Origin: Streptomyces sp. DI166
GTDB lineage: Bacteria; Actinomycetota; Actinomycetes; Streptomycetales; Streptomycetaceae
DNA: 64,000 nt
Direction of reading: 5' to 3'
Assembly: GCF_900091315.1 (NCBI RefSeq)
Contig: NZ_FLSP01000004.1
Coordinates: 62,001-126,000, forward strand
Part shown: one piece after another, positions 51,960 to 60,599 of the stretch
Layout: each line of letters begins with the position of its first letter
Position numbering within the stretch: position 1 is the stretch's first letter
Program-made: the position numbers and the translations under genes
Notes under the pieces: model-generated
Seen by the model: the letters and a program-made list of their open reading frames with translations, nothing else
What the model was told of the DNA's origin: nothing
Databases searched by the model: none

Positions 51960-53195
51960 GTGGAGACGACGGGCGCGCGGTGGTCCCTGGCCGGCCTCCT
52001 CGGCATCTGGTCCGCGACCAGGATCGTGCTGCTGCTCCTCGTGTTCAAGGTGTGGGTCTTCCCCGGCCCGGACGTCACCTCCGACGTCGCCGTGATCTAC
52101 CAGGGCTGGTCCGAGGTGCTGGGCACCGGATCGTTCCCGCAAAACGACGTCACCTGGCAGTACCCGCCCGCCGCCGCGCTCGCGATCCTCTCCCCCAAGC
52201 TGCTGTTCCACCTGGACTACGCCTCCGCCTTCTTCGTCCTGGCCTTCACCGCCGACCTGGCCGTCCTCGCCCTGCTGCTCTACACGGGCCCGCGCCCCGG
52301 CCGCAGCATGCGCGGCGCCTGGGTCTGGGCGGTGGGCGTCCCCCTGCTCGGGCCGACCGTGTACGCCCGCTACGACGTGATGGTGACCGCGGTCGCGGTG
52401 GCCTCGCTGCTGGCGGGCGCCCGGCACCCACGGGCCCTGGGCGCGCTGGCCGCGTTCGGGGCGCTGCTGAAGGTGTGGCCGGTGCTGCTGCTGGTGGCCG
52501 TCCGCGACCGCACCGCCTGGGCGTCGGCCGCGGTGACCGGGGCGGTCCTGGCGGCGCTGTTCGCGGCGGGGATGCCGGGCGCGTTCGCGTTCCTGACCTT
52601 CCAGCGGGACCGCGGCACCGAGGTGGAGTCGCTGGGCGCGCTGGTCTTCCATGTGGCCCGCCACCACGGCTGGGACGGGGAGGTGCTGCTGAACTACGGC
52701 TCGGTGGAATTCCTCGGCCCGTACGTGGACGTGGTCAGCACGGCCGCCCTGGTGCTGTCCGCGCTGGCCTTCGGCTGGCTGCTGCTGTGGCGGCTGCGGG
52801 CCCGGCGGTTCCGGTCGCACACGGTCGCGGACGCGGCGTTCGTGGCGGTGCTGCTGTTCACCACGACCAGCCGCGTGATCAGCCCCCAGTACCTGGTGTG
52901 GCTGGTCGGTCTGGCGGCCGTCTGCCTGTGCTTCCGGGGCAGCCGGATGGGCCCGCCGGTGCTCGCGCTGCTGGCCGCCTGCCCGGTGACGATGCTGGAG
53001 TTCCCGCTCTGGTTCGCGCACGTGGTCGCCAGCGACGGCCTCGGCATCACCCTGCTGTCCGTCCGCAACGGCCTGCTGGTGCTCGCCACCGTCCTCGCCG
53101 CCCGCGTCCTGTGGCGCTCCACGGTGTCCGGGGCCGCCGCCACCCCGCTGCCCGCTCAGGCCACCCGCACGAGGGAGACCTCGCTGCCCTCCTGA
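51960..53195 (+). CDS. GT87 polyprenyl-phosphate-sugar mannosyltransferase
   Basis: The 411-residue polytopic protein has about ten transmembrane segments and the DUF2029/GT87 fold of mannosyltransferases such as PimE. The acidic residue in the first external loop (GPDVTSDVAVIYQGW) fits the catalytic Asp of the family. The donor is expected to be polyprenol-phosphate-mannose, outside the membrane. The GTG at 51960 follows AGGGGA. Its last 40 bp overlap the end of the opposing MATE gene. Confidence 0.82.
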   Translation: METTGARWSLAGLLGIWSATRIVLLLLVFKVWVFPGPDVTSDVAVIYQGWSEVLGTGSFPQNDVTWQYPPAAALAILSPKLLFHLDYASAFFVLAFTADLAVLALLLYTGPRPGRSMRGAWVWAVGVPLLGPTVYARYDVMVTAVAVASLLAGARHPRALGALAAFGALLKVWPVLLLVAVRDRTAWASAAVTGAVLAALFAAGMPGAFAFLTFQRDRGTEVESLGALVFHVARHHGWDGEVLLNYGSVEFLGPYVDVVSTAALVLSALAFGWLLLWRLRARRFRSHTVADAAFVAVLLFTTTSRVISPQYLVWLVGLAAVCLCFRGSRMGPPVLALLAACPVTMLEFPLWFAHVVASDGLGITLLSVRNGLLVLATVLAARVLWRSTVSGAAATPLPAQATRTRETSLPS

Positions 53196-54454
53196 CGCCG
53201 GGCCCGCCACCCGAGCAGGGCGCACTGGAGGGTCATGGCGAGCGCCAGCGCCAGACACACCCCCGGCAGCCCGAGCCCGGACAGCAGGTACGCCAGCGGC
53301 AGTTGGACGGCCGTCCCCAGCAGCGTCACGCGCAGCAGCAGCGGGGAGCCGCCGCTGCCCTCGAAGACCCCGCCCAGGGCGATGAAGCAGCCCATGAGCA
53401 GCAGGTAGGGGCCGATGCAGCGCAGGAAGAGCACGCCCTGGTCCGCGACCCGCGGTCCGGCGCCGAAGGCGGCCATGAGCCAGGGCGCGGCCACCGCCAG
53501 CAGCGCGGACGCGGTCAGCGCCACCGCCCCGGCCACCAGGACGACCTGCCGTCCGATGGCCCGCCGCTCGTCGTGTCCGGCGCCGCGGGTGTGCGCGGTG
53601 TGGATGGCGGCGGCCTGGCGCAGCGCGTAGAAGGCCATGGTGGCGACGTAGAGGACCTTGTAGGCGATCGCGTACGCGGCCACCGCGGTCACCCCGAGCC
53701 GGGCCACGATCGCCACCAGGGCCAGCGCGCCGGTCTGCCGGACGGTGAAGTCGGCGGCCATGGGCAGGCCGGTGGCCAGGGTGCGGCGGGGCGAGAACGG
53801 GGCGGGTGAGCGGGAGGCCTCGCGCAGCAGTGCGTTGCGGCGCAGGGCGATCAGGCCGACCGCGAGGGCGGCGGTGCGGCACAGGACCGTGGCGGCGGCG
53901 GCGCCCTCAACGCCGTAGTAGTGGATCGCGAAGGGGTCGCAGACCAGGATCAGGCCGTTGGCGAGGAGCGCGAGGCGCATCGGGGTGCGGGTGTCGCCGG
54001 TGCCCTTGAGGATGCCGTCGAGCAGGGTCTGGGCGAAGAAGACTGCGATGCCGGGCAGGGAGATCGCGAAGTAGGCCGTGGCCAGGGGCACCGCCGGGCC
54101 GTCGCCGCCGAGGACCAGGCGGGCCAGGGGCTCGCACAGCAGCAGGCCGCCGCCGATGACCACGGGGGTGAGAAGGGCGTACAGCGCCCAGCCGCCGCGT
54201 ACGGCCGCGCGTACGGCCGCCGGGTCGCGGGCGCCCCTGGCGTGCGCGACCAGCACGGTGGTGCCGGAGCCGAAGACCAGGGCGACGCCGAGGAGCACGT
54301 TCTCGGTGTTGGTGGCGACGGCCACGGCGGCGACGGCGGGGCCGCCGAGCCGGGAGACCCAGACGGTGTTGATGATCCCGGCGGCGACGGAGGCCAGGAG
54401 CGAGAAGTAGACGGGGTGGGCGAGCGAGACGAGTGTCCGGCGATGAGCGTCCAT
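53156..54454 (-). CDS. MATE-family efflux protein
   Basis: The 432-residue protein has 12 predicted transmembrane helices in two similar halves and fits the DinF-type MATE exporters (LAHPVYFSLLASVAAGIINTVWVSRLGG; ADFTVRQTGALALVAIVARLG). These export cationic drugs or metabolites with Na or H exchange. It diverges from a PadR regulator, and a 16-bp inverted repeat lies 11-53 bp upstream of its start. Repression by that PadR and release by a ligand that is exported is the natural model. Confidence 0.88.
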   Translation of the reverse strand: MDAHRRTLVSLAHPVYFSLLASVAAGIINTVWVSRLGGPAVAAVAVATNTENVLLGVALVFGSGTTVLVAHARGARDPAAVRAAVRGGWALYALLTPVVIGGGLLLCEPLARLVLGGDGPAVPLATAYFAISLPGIAVFFAQTLLDGILKGTGDTRTPMRLALLANGLILVCDPFAIHYYGVEGAAAATVLCRTAALAVGLIALRRNALLREASRSPAPFSPRRTLATGLPMAADFTVRQTGALALVAIVARLGVTAVAAYAIAYKVLYVATMAFYALRQAAAIHTAHTRGAGHDERRAIGRQVVLVAGAVALTASALLAVAAPWLMAAFGAGPRVADQGVLFLRCIGPYLLLMGCFIALGGVFEGSGGSPLLLRVTLLGTAVQLPLAYLLSGLGLPGVCLALALAMTLQCALLGWRARRQEGSEVSLVRVA

Positions 54455-54464
54455 CAGCGAGTTC

Positions 54465-54507
54465 CCTCTTTCCGAGCTACATCGAATCGAGGTAGCTCGG
54501 AAAGAGG
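54465..54507. promoter_or_regulatory. 16-bp inverted repeat, putative PadR operator between MATE and PadR genes
   Basis: Arms of 16 bp (54465-54480, 54492-54507; core TTTCCGAGCTAC and GTAGCTCGGAAA) are perfect complements around an 11-bp spacer that contains TCGA-A-TCGA. The site ends 10 bp before the MATE start and lies 36 bp before the PadR start, so one dimer could control both promoters. Confidence 0.75.
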
Positions 54508-54543
54508 TAGCATGGCGGCCACGTCACCCGCAAGGAGGTACCG

Positions 54544-55089
54544 GTGCTGGAGCTGTCGATCCTGGGCTTCCTCGCCGAGCAGCCGCTGCACGGCTACGAG
54601 CTGAAGGAGCGCATCAAGGCGCTCAGCGGGCACGTCCGGCCGGTGAGCGACGGCGCGCTGTACCCCGCGATCACCCGGCTCACCAAGGCGGGCCTGCTGG
54701 ACCAGCGCACCGAGCCCGGCGCGAGCGCCGCCCCGCGCCGGATCCTGTCACTGACCGAGGAGGGCCGCGCCGAGTTGCTGGAGCGGCTGCGGCACCCCAA
54801 GCCGGTGGAGATCAGCGACCAGGTCCGCTTCAACACCGTGCTGTCGTTCCTGCGGCACCTGCCCGACCGGCGCGAGCAGGCCGCCGTCCTGCGCCGTCGC
54901 CTGGAGTTCCTGGACGCGCCGTCGAGCTTCTTCTACCGGGACGGCGAGCCGGTGCGGGCGGAGGAGGCCGGCGATCTGTTCCGGCAGGGCATGCTGCGGG
55001 TGGCGCGGGCGACGGGGGCGGCGGAGCGGGCGTGGCTGACGGAGGCGATCGAGGTACTGGACCCGGCCGACGGGGCTCAGTCGAACTGA
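54544..55089 (+). CDS. PadR-family transcriptional regulator
   Basis: The 181-residue protein is a PadR-type winged helix: MLELSILGFLAEQPLHGYELKERI, the helix region VSDGALYPAITRLTKAGLL and the wing RRILSLTEEGRAELL. The C-terminal dimerisation helix region is of the Vir_act_alpha type. The GTG start follows AAGGAGG. It is divergent from a MATE exporter and likely represses it and itself. Its last 13 bp overlap the end of the opposing lipoprotein gene. Confidence 0.9.
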   Translation: MLELSILGFLAEQPLHGYELKERIKALSGHVRPVSDGALYPAITRLTKAGLLDQRTEPGASAAPRRILSLTEEGRAELLERLRHPKPVEISDQVRFNTVLSFLRHLPDRREQAAVLRRRLEFLDAPSSFFYRDGEPVRAEEAGDLFRQGMLRVARATGAAERAWLTEAIEVLDPADGAQSN

Positions 55090-56261
55090 CCGCGCAGGTA
55101 CTCCTGCCACTGCGCGGTGAACTCCTCCGGGCTCGTCCCGAGCACCTGCTCCATCGCCTGCTCGACCGCGCCGGAGCGGGTCTCGTGCGCGCCGACGGCC
55201 CGGTAGAACTCCCCCAGTTTCGCCTCGCCCCAGCGGTCGGCGATCATCCGGCAGGCCATCCAGCCGCTCTCGTACGCCTGGGCGAGGCTCGCCGAGTCCC
55301 CGGTGAACGCGAAGTCCTCGTCGGTCGGCAGCCCCGACGGGATCTCGTCCTCGCTCACCGCCCGCCACAGCTCGGGCGCGGCGTCGGAGGGCTTGCGGCC
55401 CGAGCCGAGGTAGCCGACCCAGTCGGCGTAGCCCTCGGAGAGCCACAGCGGGGTGGCGGGGCCGGTGTGGGCGCGGGTGGCGACATGGGTGGTCTCGTGG
55501 GTGAGCACGACCTGCTTGCCACTCTGGCCCAGGACGCCGTACGCGACCGGGTTGAGGATGATCCGGTCCGCCGGCGCGTGGGCGCGGGTGCCGGTCTCGC
55601 CGGTGGTCACGGCGGCGATCCCCCGGTACGAGGAGGCGGGCGACCCGAGCAGCCCGGCCATGCCCTCCAGCGACTCCGGTACCAGCACGACGGTGCCGCG
55701 CGGCCACTCGGTGCCCCAGGCCCGGTTCACCGCGGGCACGGCCCGGTCGGCCATCCCGGCAAAGGCCCGCAGCCGCTCGTCGGACTGCCCCACCCCGAGG
55801 ACGGTGCTGTGCTCGCCCCGGACGACCTCCACCCGCCCCTGGTCCCACAGCTGCTCGGGCGCCTTGGCCGCGGGCCGCTCGGAGGCCACGTACCACTCCC
55901 CCGAGGCGTCGAGCCCGAGCCGCACGGTACGGCGGACGACGACCGGGGCCCGGTCGTGTCCCTCGATCCGGTAGCTCAGCTCGACATCGGCGGTGGCGCT
56001 GTCGCCCGCCCGCTCCACACCGGTCACCCGGTACACCCAGTCGGCGAACGGCACCGCCGCGAGCTCCTCGAACCCGGTCCGCGTCCCGGTCCGCGCGAAG
56101 GCCGCCGCGTCGTCCGCGACGACGGCCTCGGCCCGCCGGTCCAGCACCCGCTGCACCGAGTCCCGGGCCGCGTCGGTGACATCCCGTTCCCCGCACGCCA
56201 CCAGCGACCCGAGCAGCATCCAGAGCACCACCACCCCGGACGCCCACCGCCGACCAGCCAT
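55077..56261 (-). CDS. Lipoprotein with HExxH metallopeptidase-like domain
   Basis: The 394-residue protein has a lipoprotein signal peptide ending in LVAC, with lipidated Cys23. A first domain (about residues 30-160) resembles small beta-alpha scaffolds. A peptidase MA-like domain follows, with the zinc motif LTHETTHVA and downstream Glu in LSEGYADWVGYLG, a gluzincin arrangement. It is expected on the outer face of the membrane and may act on proteins. The substrate is unknown. Confidence 0.85.
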   Translation of the reverse strand: MAGRRWASGVVVLWMLLGSLVACGERDVTDAARDSVQRVLDRRAEAVVADDAAAFARTGTRTGFEELAAVPFADWVYRVTGVERAGDSATADVELSYRIEGHDRAPVVVRRTVRLGLDASGEWYVASERPAAKAPEQLWDQGRVEVVRGEHSTVLGVGQSDERLRAFAGMADRAVPAVNRAWGTEWPRGTVVLVPESLEGMAGLLGSPASSYRGIAAVTTGETGTRAHAPADRIILNPVAYGVLGQSGKQVVLTHETTHVATRAHTGPATPLWLSEGYADWVGYLGSGRKPSDAAPELWRAVSEDEIPSGLPTDEDFAFTGDSASLAQAYESGWMACRMIADRWGEAKLGEFYRAVGAHETRSGAVEQAMEQVLGTSPEEFTAQWQEYLRGQFD

Positions 56262-56320
56262 GCGGAGATCGTACGGTGCGAAACGGACGAAGGTCAGACC
56301 GTGTGACGGGACCGGCCCGG

Positions 56321-57328
56321 TCAGACCCTGGTCACCGTCGCACCCGGCATCATCCCCACCGGGTCGTAGCGGACCGGGGCGCCCGGGTAGGGGGCGTGGA
56401 TGACCTGGCCGTTGCCCACGTACATGCCCACATGGCTGGCGTCGGAGCGGTAGGTGACCAGGTCGCCGGGGCGGGCCTGGGAGAGCGGGACCTGACGGCC
56501 CGCGTGGCGCTGGGCCTGGGAGGTGCGCGGCAGGGAGACGCCCGCCTGGGCGTAGGACCACTGCATCAGGCCGGAGCAGTCGAACCCGCTGGGGCCGTTG
56601 GCGCCCCAGACGTACGGCTTGCCGAGGGCGGAGCGGGCGGCGGCGATCGCGGCGGCGGCGCGGCCGGAGGCCGGGACACCGCCCCCGAGGTCGGGCATAC
56701 GGCCGGAGCGGGAGGCCCGGTCGTAGGCGGCGCGCTCGTCCAGCGGAAGGGAGTTGAGGAGCCGGCGGGCCTTGGCCAGCTTGTTCTCCACCGTCCGCTT
56801 GTGCGCGGCCACGGCCTTGCGGCTCTTCTCCAGTTCCCCGAGCTTGCGCGTGGCCTCGGCGCGGTCCTGCGCCAGTCCGCGCATCGCGTCCTGAAGGTCC
56901 TTCAGCTCGCCCGCCTGGTGCGAGGTGATCCGGTCCAGGACGGAGGCCTTGTCGAGGTAGTCGTCCGGGTCGTCGGAGAAGAGGAGGGCGAGCGACGGGT
57001 CGATGCCCCCGGACCGGTACTGCGCCCCGGCCAGCGAACCCAGCGACTCCCGCATGGAGTTGATGCGCTCCTGCTGCCGTGCGATCCGGTCCTGTGCGGT
57101 GCTGACCTGCGTGCGCAGCGAGTCGGCGCGTTCATCGGCCTTGTTGTACGCCTCGGTGGCTTTCTCGGCCTCCTCGTAGAGGCGGTCCACCTCGGCCCGG
57201 GTGTCGTCGTGCGGCGCTGCCGAGGCCGGTACGACCGCGAACGCGGCGGCCGCCGCTGAGATGACGCAGAGCGCGGCACTCGCGCCGCGGTCGAACCCGG
57301 ACGGTACAAGGCGACGATGGGACCCCAC
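56321..57328 (-). CDS. Secreted NlpC/P60 peptidoglycan hydrolase, coiled coil plus catalytic domain
   Basis: The 335-residue protein has a signal peptide (ASAALCVISAAAAAFAVVPASA), a long coiled-coil region (about residues 40-200) and a C-terminal NlpC/P60 domain. The domain has the catalytic Cys in GFDCSGLMQWSYAQAG and His in DASHVGMYVGNGQVIHAP. Such proteins are RipA/Swl-like D-Glu-DAP endopeptidases that cut the wall during growth or division. The GTG at 57328 fits GGAAGGGG about 11 bp upstream; a GTG at 57340 is closer to that site. It is a paralogue of the next gene upstream. Confidence 0.9.
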   Translation of the reverse strand: MGSHRRLVPSGFDRGASAALCVISAAAAAFAVVPASAAPHDDTRAEVDRLYEEAEKATEAYNKADERADSLRTQVSTAQDRIARQQERINSMRESLGSLAGAQYRSGGIDPSLALLFSDDPDDYLDKASVLDRITSHQAGELKDLQDAMRGLAQDRAEATRKLGELEKSRKAVAAHKRTVENKLAKARRLLNSLPLDERAAYDRASRSGRMPDLGGGVPASGRAAAAIAAARSALGKPYVWGANGPSGFDCSGLMQWSYAQAGVSLPRTSQAQRHAGRQVPLSQARPGDLVTYRSDASHVGMYVGNGQVIHAPYPGAPVRYDPVGMMPGATVTRV

Positions 57329-57448
57329 AGGAAGCCGCACCCCTTCCGCTGGCGGACAAGGACCGTTCCCCGTCGAGGGGGAAACGCGGCAGACAGTAGC
57401 CCCGCGGCAGGGCACCGACCAACGACCTCCGTGCCCGCAAACGGTGAC

Positions 57449-57480
57449 GCCCCGCCTATGACGCAGGTCATGGGCGGGGC
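57449..57480 (-). terminator. Hairpin between the two NlpC/P60 genes
   Basis: A 14-bp stem with one G-U pair (GCCCCGCCTATGAC and its partner) closes a 4-base loop, 67 bp after the upstream paralogue's stop and about 120 bp before the next start. It probably terminates the first transcript, so the two hydrolases may be regulated separately. Confidence 0.65.
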
Positions 57481-57546
57481 GCGGGGTCAGTTCCGCTCGG
57501 TGTGATTCGCCCGAACGGGCGGCACCGTGTCCTGATCTTGGAAGGG

Positions 57547-58581
57547 TCAGATCCGGACGCCGAACTGGAACGGCATGTTGTTGATCGACTCGTAGCGCAC
57601 GACCGTGCCGGTGCGCGGGGCGTGCAGCACCTGGCCGTTGCCGGCGTAGAAGCCGACGTGGTGCAGGTCGCCGTAGAAGATGACCAGGTCGCCGACCTTG
57701 AGGTCGGACTGGCTGTAGATCCTGGTACCGGCGTTGGCCTGCGCCTGCGAGGTGCGCGGGATGGAGACGCCGGCCTGGGCGAAGGCCCAGGAGGTCAGGC
57801 CCGAGCAGTCGAAGGAGGACGGGCCGGAGGCGCCGTAGACGTAGGGCGAGCCGATCTTGCTCTGGGCGGCCTGGAAGGCGGCCATGGCCCGGCCGGAGCC
57901 CTGCGCGGCGTTGCCGAGGTCGACGCGGTCGGCGGAGGAACGCGTGGCGCGCTCCTCCTCCTTGGCGAGGGCGGCCTTCTCCGCGGCGGTGAGGGAGTTC
58001 AGGAGCTTCTGCGCCTCGGCGAGCTTGTCCTGGACTTCCTGCTTCTTCTTGCCCAGTTCGGTCCGGGTGGAGGCCAGGTCCTTGAGCTTCTCGGTGGCCT
58101 CGGCGCGGTCCTGGGCGAGTTCGCGCTGCTTGTCCTGGATCTTCTTGAGCTGCTCGACCTGCTGGCTGCTCAACTGGTCGAGCGTGGAGGCCTTGTCGAG
58201 GTAGTCGTCCGGGTCCGCGGAGAGGAACAGCTGGACCGAGGAGTCGATGGAGCCGGTGCGGTACTGCGCGGCGGCGGCCAGGCCTATGGAGTCACGCATG
58301 TCGTTCAGGTCTTCCTGACCGCGCGCGACGTTGTCCTGGATGGTGGAGATCTCCTTCTGGAGCTTCTCCTGCTTCTCCTTGGCCCCGTTGTACTTCTCGG
58401 TGGCCTGCTCGGCCTCCTCGTAGAGCTTGTCGACCTTGGCCTTGACCTCGTCCTTGCTCGGCTTCTCGCTGGGCGCGGCGTTGGCCGCCTGAGAGCTGAT
58501 GGCCACGGCGGCGGCAGCGGCGGTGGTCAGCACGGTCACACGTGCGCGGCTCGGCTGCTTGGGTCGACGGTGGGACGCCAC
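57547..58581 (-). CDS. Secreted NlpC/P60 peptidoglycan hydrolase, paralogue
   Basis: The 344-residue protein starts at a GTG after AAGGAG. A signal peptide (VTVLTTAAAAAVAISSQAANA) precedes about 180 residues of coiled coil rich in Glu/Lys. The C-terminal NlpC/P60 domain has Cys in SSFDCSGLTSWAFAQAG and His in GDLHHVGFYAGNGQVLHAP. Layout and motifs are the same as the downstream paralogue, so the two probably arose by tandem duplication. It is expected to cut peptide stems in the cell wall. Confidence 0.92.
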   Translation of the reverse strand: MASHRRPKQPSRARVTVLTTAAAAAVAISSQAANAAPSEKPSKDEVKAKVDKLYEEAEQATEKYNGAKEKQEKLQKEISTIQDNVARGQEDLNDMRDSIGLAAAAQYRTGSIDSSVQLFLSADPDDYLDKASTLDQLSSQQVEQLKKIQDKQRELAQDRAEATEKLKDLASTRTELGKKKQEVQDKLAEAQKLLNSLTAAEKAALAKEEERATRSSADRVDLGNAAQGSGRAMAAFQAAQSKIGSPYVYGASGPSSFDCSGLTSWAFAQAGVSIPRTSQAQANAGTRIYSQSDLKVGDLVIFYGDLHHVGFYAGNGQVLHAPRTGTVVRYESINNMPFQFGVRI

Positions 58582-58633
58582 GGAGGCGAACTCCTTCTTC
58601 TCAGTGATCTTCCGATCGAAGGTTCGAAGGCAG

Positions 58634-58663
58634 ACCCTAGTGATACCGCTGTGATGAGTTCAA
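58634..58663 (-). promoter_or_regulatory. Candidate vegetative promoter for the NlpC/P60 gene
   Basis: On the minus strand TTGAAC (58658-58663) and TAGGGT (58634-58639) are spaced 18 bp apart and lie 53-82 bp before the GTG. This resembles the principal sigma factor consensus (TTGACN and TANNNT). Confidence 0.35.
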
Positions 58664-58791
58664 ATCCCTGGGCGATTTATCCCGCGCTTAGCCCGGATTC
58701 TTTACCTTCAACCCACGTGCCGTGATAGCCACTTGACGCTGGGTTGCGCGACAGACCCGCCAATTCGGGCATTACCGCTCTACGTTGACCT

Positions 58792-60135
58792 TCAGGACAG
58801 TCGCTTCAGAAGCACCGCAGAAGCCACCGGCCGGGCGCCCGCCCTGGCGATGCCGTCGGCCACCTCGCGGTCGGTCGAGACGACGATGACCGGACGCCCC
58901 GGCGGCTCCGCCCGCACCAGCTGGCGGATCAGCTCGTCCGCGGTCACCCCGGGCTTGGAGAACAGCACCCGCACCCCGCGCGGCGGCGCCAGCAGCACCG
59001 GCGCGGCCAGTTCGGCCCCGTCGAAGACGCAGGTCACCTCGGCGCCGGTCTGCGCGGCGAGCTGGGAGAGCTGGCCGAGGAGTCTGAGCCGCTGCTTCTC
59101 CAGCGGCATCTGGGGATAGCCGGTCTTGGTGACGTTGTAGCCGTCGACCACCAGATGCGCCTGCGGCAACGCCAGCAACTGGTCGAGGATGGCCGGATCG
59201 TTCTCGGACAGCGCGCGGGCGGCGATGTCCTTCGGGGTCATACGTCCCGGTTCGACCGCGTCCACGGTCTCCGCGGGACGCACCGACACCGGGGGCAACG
59301 CCAGCTCCCGGCGCAGCCCTTGGGTGGCGTCCAGCAGGGTGTCCAGCAGCAGCCGCACCCGCATGTCCTCCACGCTGCGGCCCTCGCGCGCCGCCTTGCG
59401 GGTGGCCTCCAGGGCGGCCTCGGCCTCCCCCAGCCGGGACTTCAGCCGCCGGGTCTCGCTCTCGGCCGCCGACACCTGCCCGTGCGCCTCGGCGCGCACC
59501 GCCTCGATCTCGCCCTGCGCCTTGCGCAGCGCCGCCTCCCCGCGCTTGACATCGCTCTGGGCGGCGCGCAGCTTGCGGTGAAGCGATTCGGCTTCCTTCC
59601 TGGCCGCGTCCAGCTCGGTGCGCAGCCGTTCGGTCTCGGTGCGGACCTGCTCCCGCGCCTGGGCGAGTTCGGCGCGCAGCCGCTCCAGCTCGGCCCGGCT
59701 CTCCTCGTCGGCGCGCTCGGCGTGGGCCCGCTGGGCCTCCTCGCCGGCCGCGGTGACCAGCTTCACCCAGTCGGTGGGCCGCAGCACATAGGCCGCGGCC
59801 GCCACATCGAGCGGGTCCGCGGCCGGGGGCGGCGAGCCGGAGTCCAGGGCGCCGGCGAGTTCCGGCTGCGCCTCTCTGAGCTTCTCCCCGATCCGCTGGC
59901 GGAAGAGCGGATCGGTCTCCAGCGCGGCGGCCATCGCGTTCCCGGCGAACTTGGCGCGCCGGTTCGGGGCGAACCGGGCGTACTGCCGCAGCTGTGCGGG
60001 CAGTTCGCCGATCGTCAACTGGCCGAAACCGTCCGAGACGATCTGGACGACCCGCTTGCGCACGCCCTCGGGCAACGGACGGTCGAGCACCTCAGCGGCG
60101 CCGTCGCCCGGCCCCCCGCCTGCGGTCTCCACCAT
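58792..60135 (-). CDS. NYN (YacP/Rae1-like) domain protein with long coiled coil
   Basis: The 447-residue cytoplasmic protein has an N-terminal helical region, a coiled coil of about 120 residues (roughly 140-260) and a C-terminal NYN nuclease domain. The domain has acidic metal-site residues in HLVVDGYNVTKTGYP, VTCVFDGAE and VIVVSTDREVADG. Relatives of this C-terminus include Bacillus Rae1, a ribosome-associated mRNA endonuclease. The coiled coil suggests that this form oligomerises. It sits next to a small zinc-ribbon gene. Confidence 0.88.
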   Translation of the reverse strand: MVETAGGGPGDGAAEVLDRPLPEGVRKRVVQIVSDGFGQLTIGELPAQLRQYARFAPNRRAKFAGNAMAAALETDPLFRQRIGEKLREAQPELAGALDSGSPPPAADPLDVAAAAYVLRPTDWVKLVTAAGEEAQRAHAERADEESRAELERLRAELAQAREQVRTETERLRTELDAARKEAESLHRKLRAAQSDVKRGEAALRKAQGEIEAVRAEAHGQVSAAESETRRLKSRLGEAEAALEATRKAAREGRSVEDMRVRLLLDTLLDATQGLRRELALPPVSVRPAETVDAVEPGRMTPKDIAARALSENDPAILDQLLALPQAHLVVDGYNVTKTGYPQMPLEKQRLRLLGQLSQLAAQTGAEVTCVFDGAELAAPVLLAPPRGVRVLFSKPGVTADELIRQLVRAEPPGRPVIVVSTDREVADGIARAGARPVASAVLLKRLS

Positions 60136-60205
60136 CCGTCGTCACCCCAATACCTGTGCGGGATCCCCCGGCTGAGGGGATCACCCGAACGGGGCCCGCT
60201 CCCGC

Positions 60206-60445
60206 TCAGGAGCCGGCGCCCGGCCTGTCCACGAGTTCCACCTGGTCCACGGCGTTGCACCAGCGGCAGCGCACCGACTCGATGGTCTCATTGACCACCT
60301 CGCGCTCCTCGACCTTGGGCTCACCGGCGAGGTCGAGGTGGACGTACTCGACGACCTTCGACGAGCGCGTCACATCGAAGCGGGTGAGGTTGCCGCAGAG
60401 CGTGCAGCGCCACCGCGTGGTGGCGGTCGGCAGGGGAACCGTCAT
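60206..60445 (-). CDS. Small zinc-ribbon protein
   Basis: This 79-residue protein has two CxxC pairs: Cys14/Cys17 (RWRCTLCGNLTRFDV) and Cys60/Cys63 (SVRCRWCNAVDQVE), with a strand-rich acidic middle. The pattern predicts a single structural zinc site of the ribbon type. Its function is unknown; a role in RNA or protein binding is possible given the nearby NYN gene. The ATG at 60445 was chosen because it directly precedes the conserved part, with AAGGAA 12 bp upstream. Confidence 0.82.
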   Translation of the reverse strand: MTVPLPTATTRWRCTLCGNLTRFDVTRSSKVVEYVHLDLAGEPKVEEREVVNETIESVRCRWCNAVDQVELVDRPGAGS

Positions 60446-60599
60446 CTCGACCGTTCTTTCCTTCCAGTGTCGGTGACCCACCGGTATCCCGGTGCGTATG
60501 GCTCGTAACCCTACGGCCTGTGCACGACTCGCCGCTCGGCTGTCCACGGCGGCGAGGCACTCTGTCAGAGTTGCTCCCTTTACGTCATGCTCTGTGTTC

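Noticed and set aside
57329..57546. c-di-AMP (ydaO) riboswitch upstream of the NlpC/P60 gene
   Set aside because: Family context suggested it, but I cannot find the conserved aptamer blocks; only a terminator-like hairpin is present.
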